From an uncultured bacterium (GTDB lineage: Bacteria; Nitrospirota; Thermodesulfovibrionia; Thermodesulfovibrionales; Thermodesulfovibrionaceae): a stretch of 64,000 nt of DNA. The translations under genes were made by a program, and so were the position numbers. Under the pieces are notes generated by a model. That model made no database searches, was not told the DNA's origin, and was given only the letters and a program-made list of their open reading frames with translations. The stretch spans positions 1-64,000 of the forward strand of contig CALDSV010000034.1 of the NCBI GenBank assembly GCA_937924475.1, given 5' to 3'. Shown here piece after piece: positions 31,459 to 40,228 of this stretch. How positions within the stretch are numbered: the stretch's first letter is position 1; every line of letters starts with the position of its first letter.

Positions 31459-33540
31459 TTACTTCTCTTTAGCAGTATAGACTCTGTCCCAATCTGAAGG
31501 TGGAGGATTTAAAATGTAATCTTCGCATCTTTTTACGTAAATTAATGAAACTTGATCTTTGCATTCTTCATTAATAGAGGTGAATAATTTTAAAGCTTCT
31601 TTGAACATACAGTCTCTATATAGATGCAATGCTTTTTCAAAATCATTTATAACAGAAACTAAAGGAGAATCTTCTTCCATGACTTCATAGATTTTTACAG
31701 GTGCTTTTTTCCCTTTAACTCTTATTAAATCAAGCTGTCTTATAAAAAATTGTTTTTTATTTTCAAGTCTATTGAATGTGCTTTCACTTATTATTATTTT
31801 TGTGCCATAAAACTTATTCAATCCTTCCAGTCTTGATGCTAAATTCACTGTGTCTCCAATTGCGGTATAGTCAAATCTTTTTTCTGTTCCCATGTTTCCT
31901 GTAATCGCTTCACCTGTATTTATTCCTACACCAATATTTATCTTAGGAAATCCCATCGTTGCAAATTTTTCATTCAATGATGTAAGTTTCTTAAGCATTT
32001 CAAGGGATGTTAATAAAGCCTCTCGGGCATGTTCTTTTAATTCAACAGGAGCGTTGTAAACAGCCATTATAGCATCTCCTATATATTTGTCAAGCATTCC
32101 TCTGTGTTTAAGGACTATTTCTGTCATGGGATCAAGATAGTTATTAAGCAATATGACAAGTTTTTCAGGATCAAGAGATTCAGATATTGTTGTAAAATCT
32201 CTTATGTCTGAAAAAAGTACTGTAATTGTTCTTTTTTCGCCTCCAAGTTTTAATTTATCAGGATTTTTTATTATTATGTTAACCAGTTCCGGGGATACAT
32301 AACTTGAGAAGGCTTTTTTAAGGAATCTGCTCCTTTTTTCTACAATAATATTTCTGTAAGCCTCAGACGCCAGGTAGCATAGGGAGAGGGAAATTAAAGG
32401 ATAGATAATTGAGAGATTTAAGAGGTATTTTTTAAAAAACAAAATATTAAGAGAATAGTAAGCAACAAGCATTCCTGTGAAAATACCCAAAGAGATTAAG
32501 GTTCTCTTAATTTTTACAAGAATGAGACTCAAAAATAAAGCGGACAGAACTATAATCGCAATATCAATCAATGCTGTCCAAGAGTTGTACTTTAAGTAAT
32601 CCTTTTTAAGAATATTTGATGCCACTGTAGCAGATATTTCAACTCCAGGCATGACAGGATCAAAGGGTGTTGCTCTTATATCAGCTATTCCCAACTCTGT
32701 GGCACCTATAAAAACAATAGCATCCTCTGGTAGAGTTATCTTGCCCTCAATTACATCAAAAGCTGAAACGGTCCTAATAGAGCCTCTTTCTCCATAGTAG
32801 TTGATTGTAAGAAGCCCTTTTTCATCAACTGGTATCGTCTCAGTACCAATTTTTATTGCCTCTACCCCATAAGGGGCAATCTCTACAATTAAGGGTTTAT
32901 TTAAGAATTTTTCCATGGCTTTAAGAACAAGATTAGGATATAGCTCTCCCTTATAAATAGCAAGAATATTAAGTCTTCTGTAAACCCCGTCATTGTCAGG
33001 AGTTATATTGAAAAATCCAGCCTCTGCTTTTATTGAAGGTATATTAAGCTCTGCATAGGGAAATTCTCTTATAGGAAGAGTGGTTAAATTTTCTGAAGTC
33101 TTTAATATTTTTATCCTTGATCGGCTCAGATTCATGTAAGATTGAGGATTAATCTCTGTTTTTTCTTCCCTGAAATAATAGCCAACAATAATATTAGATC
33201 TGTTTAATGCCTTTGAAAGGGCACTGTCTGATTCAGAACTGGAAGCCTCAGAAAAAACAATATCAAGAGCTATTGCCTTGACATTTCCGAGTTTCTCTAT
33301 TAGTTTTGCAATAATCTTTCTGTCCCATGGCCATCTTCCGAGCCTGTCTATGCTTTCTGAATCTATTGCAACAATAAAAATCCTATTATCAGGCTCAATA
33401 CTACCACGGAGTCTGAATCTTGCATCCTTAAGTTTTAGGTCAAGAGAGTTTAAAAAGTCTATCTTTATGAAAAAGACAGTTAAGACAATTACCGAAGATA
33501 CTAACCCAATAAGAAGATAGACCAAAAACTTAGTTTTCAT
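31459..33540 (-). CDS. CHASE2-domain class III adenylate/guanylate cyclase
   Basis: CHASE2-like N-terminus, TMs, cyclase domain TVLFSDIRDFTTISESLDPEKLVILLNNYL...DKYIGDAIMAVYNAP...FDYTAIGDTVNLASRLE. Confidence 0.95.
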   Translation of the reverse strand: MKTKFLVYLLIGLVSSVIVLTVFFIKIDFLNSLDLKLKDARFRLRGSIEPDNRIFIVAIDSESIDRLGRWPWDRKIIAKLIEKLGNVKAIALDIVFSEASSSESDSALSKALNRSNIIVGYYFREEKTEINPQSYMNLSRSRIKILKTSENLTTLPIREFPYAELNIPSIKAEAGFFNITPDNDGVYRRLNILAIYKGELYPNLVLKAMEKFLNKPLIVEIAPYGVEAIKIGTETIPVDEKGLLTINYYGERGSIRTVSAFDVIEGKITLPEDAIVFIGATELGIADIRATPFDPVMPGVEISATVASNILKKDYLKYNSWTALIDIAIIVLSALFLSLILVKIKRTLISLGIFTGMLVAYYSLNILFFKKYLLNLSIIYPLISLSLCYLASEAYRNIIVEKRSRFLKKAFSSYVSPELVNIIIKNPDKLKLGGEKRTITVLFSDIRDFTTISESLDPEKLVILLNNYLDPMTEIVLKHRGMLDKYIGDAIMAVYNAPVELKEHAREALLTSLEMLKKLTSLNEKFATMGFPKINIGVGINTGEAITGNMGTEKRFDYTAIGDTVNLASRLEGLNKFYGTKIIISESTFNRLENKKQFFIRQLDLIRVKGKKAPVKIYEVMEEDSPLVSVINDFEKALHLYRDCMFKEALKLFTSINEECKDQVSLIYVKRCEDYILNPPPSDWDRVYTAKEK

Positions 33541-34573
33541 TATTTAAAACCCTAAGAAGGGTTTCCACATTTGTTATGTATCTTCCCTGTGGATAGGTTT
33601 TTTTGTATTGAAGAAATCTTTCCTGTGCCTGTTTTTTAAAACCCAGCTCATAAAGTGTCATTCCTGCAAGATAAAGCGCGGTTTCAGCCTGTGGTATTTC
33701 CGGATACTCCTCAAGAATGATCAAATATTCAGATAGTGCAGCCTCAGGGTTTCTTAAAAATCTTGAAAATACCGTTCCTCTTTCAAGCCTTGCATCAGCT
33801 CTTATCTCCGGATTGTCACTGAGGTCAAGAGCTATCTGAAAGATATAAAGCGCTTCTTCATATCTTCCACTGTCTGCAAGATAATGTCCGTAGTTTATGT
33901 CCCATCTTGCAATTATGTGGGGTAAAGCACCTGATATCTCCCACTCCTTTGGTGGGATTGCTCCAGTAAGCATGGAGAGTCCTTTTTTGGCATCATCAAG
34001 AAGTGTCCCAGGCTCAACTTTTACAGGGTCTGCCGGAGTGAATCCCCTTGTGTTTTGAATCATTGTATCTGGCATGAGGAATTTTTCAACGGAGTCATAT
34101 CCAGCAATATTAGCCACATCTTCATTTCCGAAAAATACATTTGCAGGTCCCTTTGTAAGCATCATAAACTCTGTTCCCTTGATTCCTGCTACAGCTGTTG
34201 AGGTTTTTACTCTGAAGTTTGTGTTCTGTCCTGTGAGTTTTGCCACTACTGCTCTTAATTTTCCTTGGGTGACAAAAAAGATTCCTTCTTTTTTATTTTT
34301 ATCAATCAGATAATCTGATATTTCTAATTCTGTATTTTCAGAGAGAAAAAATTTACTTCCATCCACTAACTTAATGACTACCCAGCTTTTTGGTTCTGTT
34401 TTTATCCAGTAACCTCTATCAATCGAAAGCCCTATTTTGGCGATTTTATAAGGATTACCAGAGTTTTCTCTGTAGAGAACCTTACCTTCAATATTTTCAA
34501 TTTTCCCTGATGCTGCTAATGATAAAGATGAAAAAAGGATTAGAAAAATAAGAATAAAAATTATCCTTTTCAT
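33530..34573 (-). CDS. Exported FecR-domain protein with TPR-like C-terminus
   Basis: Signal peptide; FRVKTSTAVAGIKGTEFMM FecR signature; tetratricopeptide-like helices. Confidence 0.85.
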   Translation of the reverse strand: MKRIIFILIFLILFSSLSLAASGKIENIEGKVLYRENSGNPYKIAKIGLSIDRGYWIKTEPKSWVVIKLVDGSKFFLSENTELEISDYLIDKNKKEGIFFVTQGKLRAVVAKLTGQNTNFRVKTSTAVAGIKGTEFMMLTKGPANVFFGNEDVANIAGYDSVEKFLMPDTMIQNTRGFTPADPVKVEPGTLLDDAKKGLSMLTGAIPPKEWEISGALPHIIARWDINYGHYLADSGRYEEALYIFQIALDLSDNPEIRADARLERGTVFSRFLRNPEAALSEYLIILEEYPEIPQAETALYLAGMTLYELGFKKQAQERFLQYKKTYPQGRYITNVETLLRVLNNEN

Positions 34574-34586
34574 GAAATACCTCCGG

Positions 34587-35453
34587 TTAATTAGATAAAG
34601 TTTCCAGTTCTTTTTTGATCTTTATCTCAAAATCCTCTCTCCCAAGTTCTTTCCATATTTCCAGTGCTCTATTAAAAAATTCCCTTGTTTTATCTATTCT
34701 TCCAGTATTTTTATAGAAATAAGCAAGTATTTCCATATCAAGGGCAATTTTTTCGGGTAAAGCAAGTTCTTTGTCAATTTTAAGTGCCTTTAGTAAATAA
34801 TTTTCCGCCAAGGCATTATCTTTATCTAAATAAAGATACCCAAGTAGTCTTAGTGAATTGGCCTCTTCAATTTTATTTATTTTCTGATTTATTGTTAAAG
34901 CGCTATTGAGTAATTTCTCTGCCTCTGCATAATCATGCTGTTTGATTTTAAGTCTTGCAAGAAGATTTAATGATTTTATTCTAATATTCAAAGAATTAGA
35001 AGAAATAAGTTTTTTTAATATTTGTTCAACATCCTCATTTAGCAGAAAACCTACTCGGGCTTGCTCAAAACTCAGCTCTTCCATAATATTTTCAGGCAAA
35101 GATACTCTATTAGAAAGTTTAATTGCTGAGTCAATAAATTTCTTGGCCTCCTCTATCTGTCCAGTTGAAGTATAAAGCCTTGATAGACTTATTAAAACTA
35201 TTACAGTGGCATTATCATTCTGAATTATACGAGATTTTTTAAGAGCTTCATGATATAAAATTTCTGCTCTTTCAGATTGTCCTTTTTCAAAGGCTTTATT
35301 TGCCAGTAAAATTAGATTATTAAGCTCATTTATTCTGTATGGCTCTTCAAGAGGAGGTTTGTAACATCCTTCCATCAGAGTTAAACAAATAATAGCAAGA
35401 CTAATGAAAATTGATAAAGATCCTGTTTTGTGTGATCTTTTTTTATGGTTCAT
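34587..35453 (-). CDS. TPR lipoprotein
   Basis: Lipobox LMEGC; several TPR-like repeats. Confidence 0.75.
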   Translation of the reverse strand: MNHKKRSHKTGSLSIFISLAIICLTLMEGCYKPPLEEPYRINELNNLILLANKAFEKGQSERAEILYHEALKKSRIIQNDNATVIVLISLSRLYTSTGQIEEAKKFIDSAIKLSNRVSLPENIMEELSFEQARVGFLLNEDVEQILKKLISSNSLNIRIKSLNLLARLKIKQHDYAEAEKLLNSALTINQKINKIEEANSLRLLGYLYLDKDNALAENYLLKALKIDKELALPEKIALDMEILAYFYKNTGRIDKTREFFNRALEIWKELGREDFEIKIKKELETLSN

Positions 35454-35853
35454 AACTATCTGACTCTACGGGCTTGATTTCTTGTTTTTTAATCCCTTCT
35501 CTTATGGGCCAAAGTCCCTTTATACTTTGAAGTATCTCATCCGCATCCTGCATACTTTTTTTGGCCTGCTCAATAATAGATGGTATGTCCTTTTTGGTTG
35601 ATGATTTAATTGTAGTTGCTGTCTCATTTAGCTTTTTTGAAAGTTTCTGTAGAGATTTAGCAAGTTCTGTAATTTCTTCAATAGCTTTTTCTGTTTTTTG
35701 AGCTATTTGAGGAGCTTTAAGAGAATGTCCTATGTATGGCAATATCTCAATATAATACTCTCCTATGAATCCTTCCTTTGTAAGTATTGCCACAGAACCT
35801 TCTCTAAACCATTTTGCATGAGAGTGATCTATAGAAAGATTAGTTTTCTGCAT
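35443..35853 (-). pseudogene. MlaD/MCE-domain protein lacking its N-terminal TM and first part of MCE domain
   Basis: FREGSVAILTKEGFIGEYYIEILP resembles mid-MCE; next to MlaE permease but no TM anchor and no MlaF in between. Confidence 0.65.
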
Positions 35854-35967
35854 TTTTAATCATATTTGCTTTTTCAATTAATAAACTTTCTTTTTCTAAA
35901 CCCAGAATATATAGAACAAACTTTAAACCCTTAACAATAAATTCACAAATTAAATCAATAACTTCTA

Positions 35968-36639
35968 TCATTCAATAATTCTCGTCACAATATTCACAAT
36001 AACATCAGTTATAAACAATGAAAAAAAACTTCCTGTAACAGCTCTTGTTGCTCTCTGAGGTATCTCCGTAGGACTTTTCATAACAGAAATACCCTGCCAG
36101 ATACAGATTAAAGAGATCGAAAAACCAAAAACTAAGGATTTTAAAAAAGATACTACAATTTCTTTAATAGAAAAATGAAAAACTAATGCACTTGCATAAT
36201 CTAAAAAAGGTAATCCACTAATTAAAGTTGCCAAAAAAACACCTCCAAACAAGGCTGTAAGCTGAAAGTAGATAGACAAAATAACAGCAGAAAATACTAC
36301 ACCATAAAAACGGGGGTTTATTAAATAAACTTCAGGTTTTATTCCCATAGCTTCAAGATACTTAATCTCACTGCCCAGTTTCATTGTTGCCAGTTCTGTT
36401 ACTATTGCTGAACCACTTCTTGTGAGAATTATAAGTCCTGTAAAAAAAGGACCAATTTCCTTTAAAACCAACCACAAAAGTATTTTAATAATTATGTTAA
36501 CTGAACCTGCTCCAGCTATTGCCACTGTTTGTAGGACAATGATAAGCCCTATTAAAAGCCCTGTGATAGTTATAGCTGGTAAAGCTTGCACTCCTGTGAA
36601 ATATATCTGTCTGAAAAGAACTTCTGTTACAGGTGACAT
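35968..36639 (-). CDS. MlaE family permease (second copy)
   Basis: LVLKEIGPFFTGLIILTRSGSAIVTELATMKLGSEIKYLEAMGIKP. Confidence 0.92.
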   Translation of the reverse strand: MSPVTEVLFRQIYFTGVQALPAITITGLLIGLIIVLQTVAIAGAGSVNIIIKILLWLVLKEIGPFFTGLIILTRSGSAIVTELATMKLGSEIKYLEAMGIKPEVYLINPRFYGVVFSAVILSIYFQLTALFGGVFLATLISGLPFLDYASALVFHFSIKEIVVSFLKSLVFGFSISLICIWQGISVMKSPTEIPQRATRAVTGSFFSLFITDVIVNIVTRIIE

Positions 36640-38279
36640 TATTGTCTTTTTGCTTTTACTTTGAATACAAAATCATAGTTTAGTATGTCTTCCCATCTAT
36701 AACCTTTGATGGTTGAGCGAGTATCATCAGCATCTTCATAAGGATTCCCAGGAATATAAAACCAATTCATTACAACATCACCAGAATGTCTAAGCACTAT
36801 CCAGTATCTTCCAGGGTTTATCTTTACATTTTCAGGGAAAATAAAATCAACCCAGTAATAACCAGGTTTTTTTTGAATATTTTCAAGAAATACAGGTTTT
36901 GATCTGAATCCTTTTAGGGAGGGAGTTCCTTCTTCATCATAAACCAGATCAATATAAATAGTTCCATCACCGCCGAATTTTCTCATTGCAAGAGATATTT
37001 TTTTTATCTCCAGAGGTTCATCAATTCTAAATGCCTGCGCATAGATATATTGGGATGTAACATACTCTGCTGTTTCTTTATCAAGAATTTTCATTGCTAT
37101 GTTATCAGAAATATGATAGAGTTCTACAAGATTGGGGAAATCCATATTGCCAAACTCAAAAACTCTCTCTCTTGTAGGAGGTGGTGGAGATAAAGGTTTT
37201 TCAATTTCAGGAGGCTTTTCAATAAAAGATGGCTTTGAGGGTATCTCTTTTTTCACAATCATTTTATTGCTTAAAAGATATGATTTTGGTGAAGCCTCTG
37301 AATCCTTTGGGGATATCTTAATCCTGTCAGATATAAATTTTGCCTCCACTGTCTCACTGTAGGAAGGCAAATAGGGATAAGCTCTCCATGTATCATTTAC
37401 TTCGTCAGACTCAAGAGCATGAGTCTGCTTAATATGCCTTGTTGATGTAAACTGCTTTGACTGTTGTGGATCATAGCTTAGCCAGCCAATGTCAGGGAAA
37501 TAAATCTCTATCCATGCATGTCCACCTTGTCCCATACTCTGCACAAGAAAGCTTTTACCAATGGGGATTTTCCACTGCTCTTTAAGGGTAAGTCCTCCCA
37601 CAACTCTTGCAGGAATTCCAGAAGCTCTAAGAAGAGCTATTGCTATATGGGCGAGGTTCTGGCAATTACCTCTACCTGTTTTAAGGGTCCAGAGAGCATC
37701 AAACTGGGGAGGGTTGTATGTATATTTTATTTGATCAGCAACCCAGTTAAGAATTTTTGTTACTGCTTCATATTCTGTAGTAGCATCCTCAGTAAGCTTC
37801 TGAGCCAGTTTTTTAATCTCTTCAGAGTCAGCCTGGACAAGGGAGGTTGATTTTAAAAAAAGTTTTGCCTCTTCAGGAATATCTTTAATGGGAAACTCAG
37901 CTCGGGAAATCTCTGCTCTTAATTCTGAACCTACTGTTACCTCAAAGCTTATATTAATTCTCACAGAACTGTTAAGATTTCTCCAGCTTGCTATGCCCCA
38001 GTGATTTCCGTATTGATCTATCTTTTTTTCAAACTTTTCTGGTTCAGGGACAATCTTAATGTCAAGATTTTCAATCCTCTGGTAAACAAATCTATTTGAG
38101 AAATCTGCGGGAAGGGCAAATCTGAAACTAAGGTTTTCAAGGGGCTTGGGGATATCAAATCGCATTTGCTGGGTAATTTTTATTTTGCTATTAAGGATTC
38201 CTTCAAGAATAAGGGTTTTTGCTGAAGCAGGAAAGGGAATGATTAATAAAATCAAAATCACCCAGATTAATCTCTTCAT
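36639..38279 (-). CDS. Exported transglutaminase-like domain protein
   Basis: Signal peptide; catalytic pattern LKTGRGNCQNLAHIAIALLRASGIPARVVGG..GGHAWIEIYFPDIGWLSYDPQ. Confidence 0.92.
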   Translation of the reverse strand: MKRLIWVILILLIIPFPASAKTLILEGILNSKIKITQQMRFDIPKPLENLSFRFALPADFSNRFVYQRIENLDIKIVPEPEKFEKKIDQYGNHWGIASWRNLNSSVRINISFEVTVGSELRAEISRAEFPIKDIPEEAKLFLKSTSLVQADSEEIKKLAQKLTEDATTEYEAVTKILNWVADQIKYTYNPPQFDALWTLKTGRGNCQNLAHIAIALLRASGIPARVVGGLTLKEQWKIPIGKSFLVQSMGQGGHAWIEIYFPDIGWLSYDPQQSKQFTSTRHIKQTHALESDEVNDTWRAYPYLPSYSETVEAKFISDRIKISPKDSEASPKSYLLSNKMIVKKEIPSKPSFIEKPPEIEKPLSPPPPTRERVFEFGNMDFPNLVELYHISDNIAMKILDKETAEYVTSQYIYAQAFRIDEPLEIKKISLAMRKFGGDGTIYIDLVYDEEGTPSLKGFRSKPVFLENIQKKPGYYWVDFIFPENVKINPGRYWIVLRHSGDVVMNWFYIPGNPYEDADDTRSTIKGYRWEDILNYDFVFKVKAKRQ

Positions 38280-38324
38280 TTTACTTTAGAGGATTTCAGG
38301 GCAGGACCGGGCCTGACCTTTTTG

Positions 38325-38567
38325 CTAATCGCAAACATTATTCGTGCATTTACCACTACAGCACTGGCTGTTTGAAGTACACCACCATCCAGAGGGTGTG
38401 CAAGGCTTTGCAGCAACCATGTTTTCCACTTTACCATCAAGATTCATTGCAAGGCAGTTGTCAACTTTCTGTGATGCAGGAGAACTATCTTTGCTTTGAG
38501 CAACGGCAAAACCTACAAGTAAAAAAGCAAGAAGCAAAACACTGAGCAAATAGAGCTTTTTCCTCAT
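38325..38567 (-). CDS. Small secreted Cys-rich peptide with knottin/ICK-like spacing
   Basis: Signal peptide ending GFAVAQ; mature tail CTPSGWWCTSNSQCCSGKCTNNVC = C-X6-C-X5-CC-X3-C-X4-C. Confidence 0.8.
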   Translation of the reverse strand: MRKKLYLLSVLLLAFLLVGFAVAQSKDSSPASQKVDNCLAMNLDGKVENMVAAKPCTPSGWWCTSNSQCCSGKCTNNVCD

Positions 38568-38657
38568 TTTAGACCTCCTAAAAGTTATTTCAAGCTCCTC
38601 ATGGAGCTTGAAAAATTATATCCATAGCCTTAAAAATAGGCAAGGTAATTTTACCCA

Positions 38658-39536
38658 TCACTTTGTTTTTACCTTAAGCTTTGTCTCATAAAACTGTGCT
38701 GCACCAGCTTGTCCTTTTTGTGCAATCTGAACACCTCTTGTCCTGTTTTCTAAATCTTCAAGTCCTGTTGTTATTCTGTAAACTCCTCCTGCTGGCTCCA
38801 CTTCTATGTTGCCGAGTTGTCCTGTGCTTGCATAGACAATAATCTCCTCTTCACCAAAAGGCGGTATTACCTCCAGCTCAAACCTGTCTGGTCCTGAGGG
38901 AATTTCATAAATAACTCCTCCCTGAAAATAATTATCCTTTCTGTAAGGATTTGGGATTATCTGAACAAGGCTTCCATCTGCCTGTCTGTAAATAACCCTC
39001 GCATAAAAAGGCTTGTTACCTTTTAAAAATATTTTTATCTTTTCTCCAGCGCTGTATTCCTTTTTCTCTGTCCTTAGTTGAACCATTAGTGGTGCTAAGG
39101 GATCATCAAGCTCCTTTCTATGAGAAATTCTCTTCATAGCCTCCTCATCAGGTATAACCTCTGCCTTTATTATTACCCTGTAGCAATCTCCTACCTTTGG
39201 TGGCAAACTGTCCCAGCTGTCTTTTCTTTCAATAATTTTAATCTTTGCCTTTGCATAGGCATTTACTATATCCTTTTGAAGATCAAAGTCCTTTACCTCT
39301 GTCTCTGACTGAATATATGTGCTTACCTGCTCAATTGCCTTTCTCTTTGCATCTTGAAGGGCTATCTCCTCTGTCTGTCTCTTTGTCCTATCCTCTCCCA
39401 TACAAGCATAACCTTCGGAGTCAGTGATGGTAGACTGGGAGGCATGAAGAGGGGAGGCTAAAATTAAAATTAATAAGGTCATGTAAAAAATTCTTCTCAT
39501 AAACATATTTAACATTTTACTTTGGATGCTACACAT
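38658..39536 (-). CDS. Exported DUF4384-domain protein
   Basis: Signal-like N-terminus; LRTEKKEYSAGEKIKIFLKGNKPFYARVIYRQADGSLVQIIPNPYRKDNYFQGG. Confidence 0.85.
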   Translation of the reverse strand: MCSIQSKMLNMFMRRIFYMTLLILILASPLHASQSTITDSEGYACMGEDRTKRQTEEIALQDAKRKAIEQVSTYIQSETEVKDFDLQKDIVNAYAKAKIKIIERKDSWDSLPPKVGDCYRVIIKAEVIPDEEAMKRISHRKELDDPLAPLMVQLRTEKKEYSAGEKIKIFLKGNKPFYARVIYRQADGSLVQIIPNPYRKDNYFQGGVIYEIPSGPDRFELEVIPPFGEEEIIVYASTGQLGNIEVEPAGGVYRITTGLEDLENRTRGVQIAQKGQAGAAQFYETKLKVKTK

Positions 39537-39796
39537 TTACCTTTTTTATCAGGGCAGCATCTTTCACACCAGTGCTGACCATTTTCATCACAACAACAAA
39601 CCCTCTCATAGCAACCATTAGGCTGAAGATTCCAGGGTGCGCAGTTTGCTGAAGCTGCAAAAAGAAGATTATTTTCTGAACTAATGCCACAGGAGCCTAA
39701 TGCTGATTTCTCAGTGGAGTTAGTTAATGATAAGCTTGAGGAAGCGAAAGCAAATATAAGCCCAATTAGAAAAATTGATTGTGTTAACTTTTTCAA
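39509..39796 (-). CDS. Small secreted Cys-rich protein
   Basis: Signal peptide; 11 Cys in the C-terminal ~60 aa including CCC and CC. Confidence 0.75.
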   Translation of the reverse strand: MKKLTQSIFLIGLIFAFASSSLSLTNSTEKSALGSCGISSENNLLFAASANCAPWNLQPNGCYERVCCCDENGQHWCERCCPDKKGKCVASKVKC

Positions 39797-40140
39797 TTTA
39801 AACCTCCGTTATTTTGTTGCTTTTCTTTAATTTCTCGAATTTTAGCAGTGTTTTCCTCTATGTTAAATAAAACAATAGTCAATTCAAGAAAAACTCTTGA
39901 CCATATTATACCTAAAAGAGAGATTAATGGCGCCAAGATTATCTGGAGAAGCCCTGTAAAAGCTGAAAATGTCATAACGCTTATGCCCCCAAATAAAATT
40001 ATTAAACCAATAATTCCCCAACCAAGAATCGCAAGAATATAGAGAAGTTTGATGATTTTAACAGTGATAAAACTTTTGAATGATAAATCAAAAAGTTGTC
40101 CAAAAAAGCCTTTTTCTGTCTCCATAAAATCCTCCTTCAC
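39793..40140 (-). CDS. DUF4282-like membrane protein
   Basis: FDLSFKSFITVKIIKLLYILAI...FLELTIVLFNIEENTAKIREI. Confidence 0.7.
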   Translation of the reverse strand: MKEDFMETEKGFFGQLFDLSFKSFITVKIIKLLYILAILGWGIIGLIILFGGISVMTFSAFTGLLQIILAPLISLLGIIWSRVFLELTIVLFNIEENTAKIREIKEKQQNNGGLN

Positions 40141-40162
40141 TTAGTTCATAATTTTCAAAAAC

Positions 40163-40193
40163 TTGTAATTTGTTGAAAATCAACAAATTACAA
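40163..40193. promoter_or_regulatory. 14-bp perfect inverted repeat, 3-nt loop
   Basis: TTGTAATTTGTTGA-AAA-TCAACAAATTACAA between 40229 (stop) and 40140 (start). Confidence 0.7.
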
Positions 40194-40228
40194 ACCCTAC
40201 AAATTTCCAATTAACTCTCAGTCAGTAA

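Noticed and set aside
39120-39427. Plus-strand ORFs 39120..39308 and 39245..39427
   Set aside because: Antisense to the DUF4384 gene; similar shadow ORF appears antisense to its pseudogene at 48343
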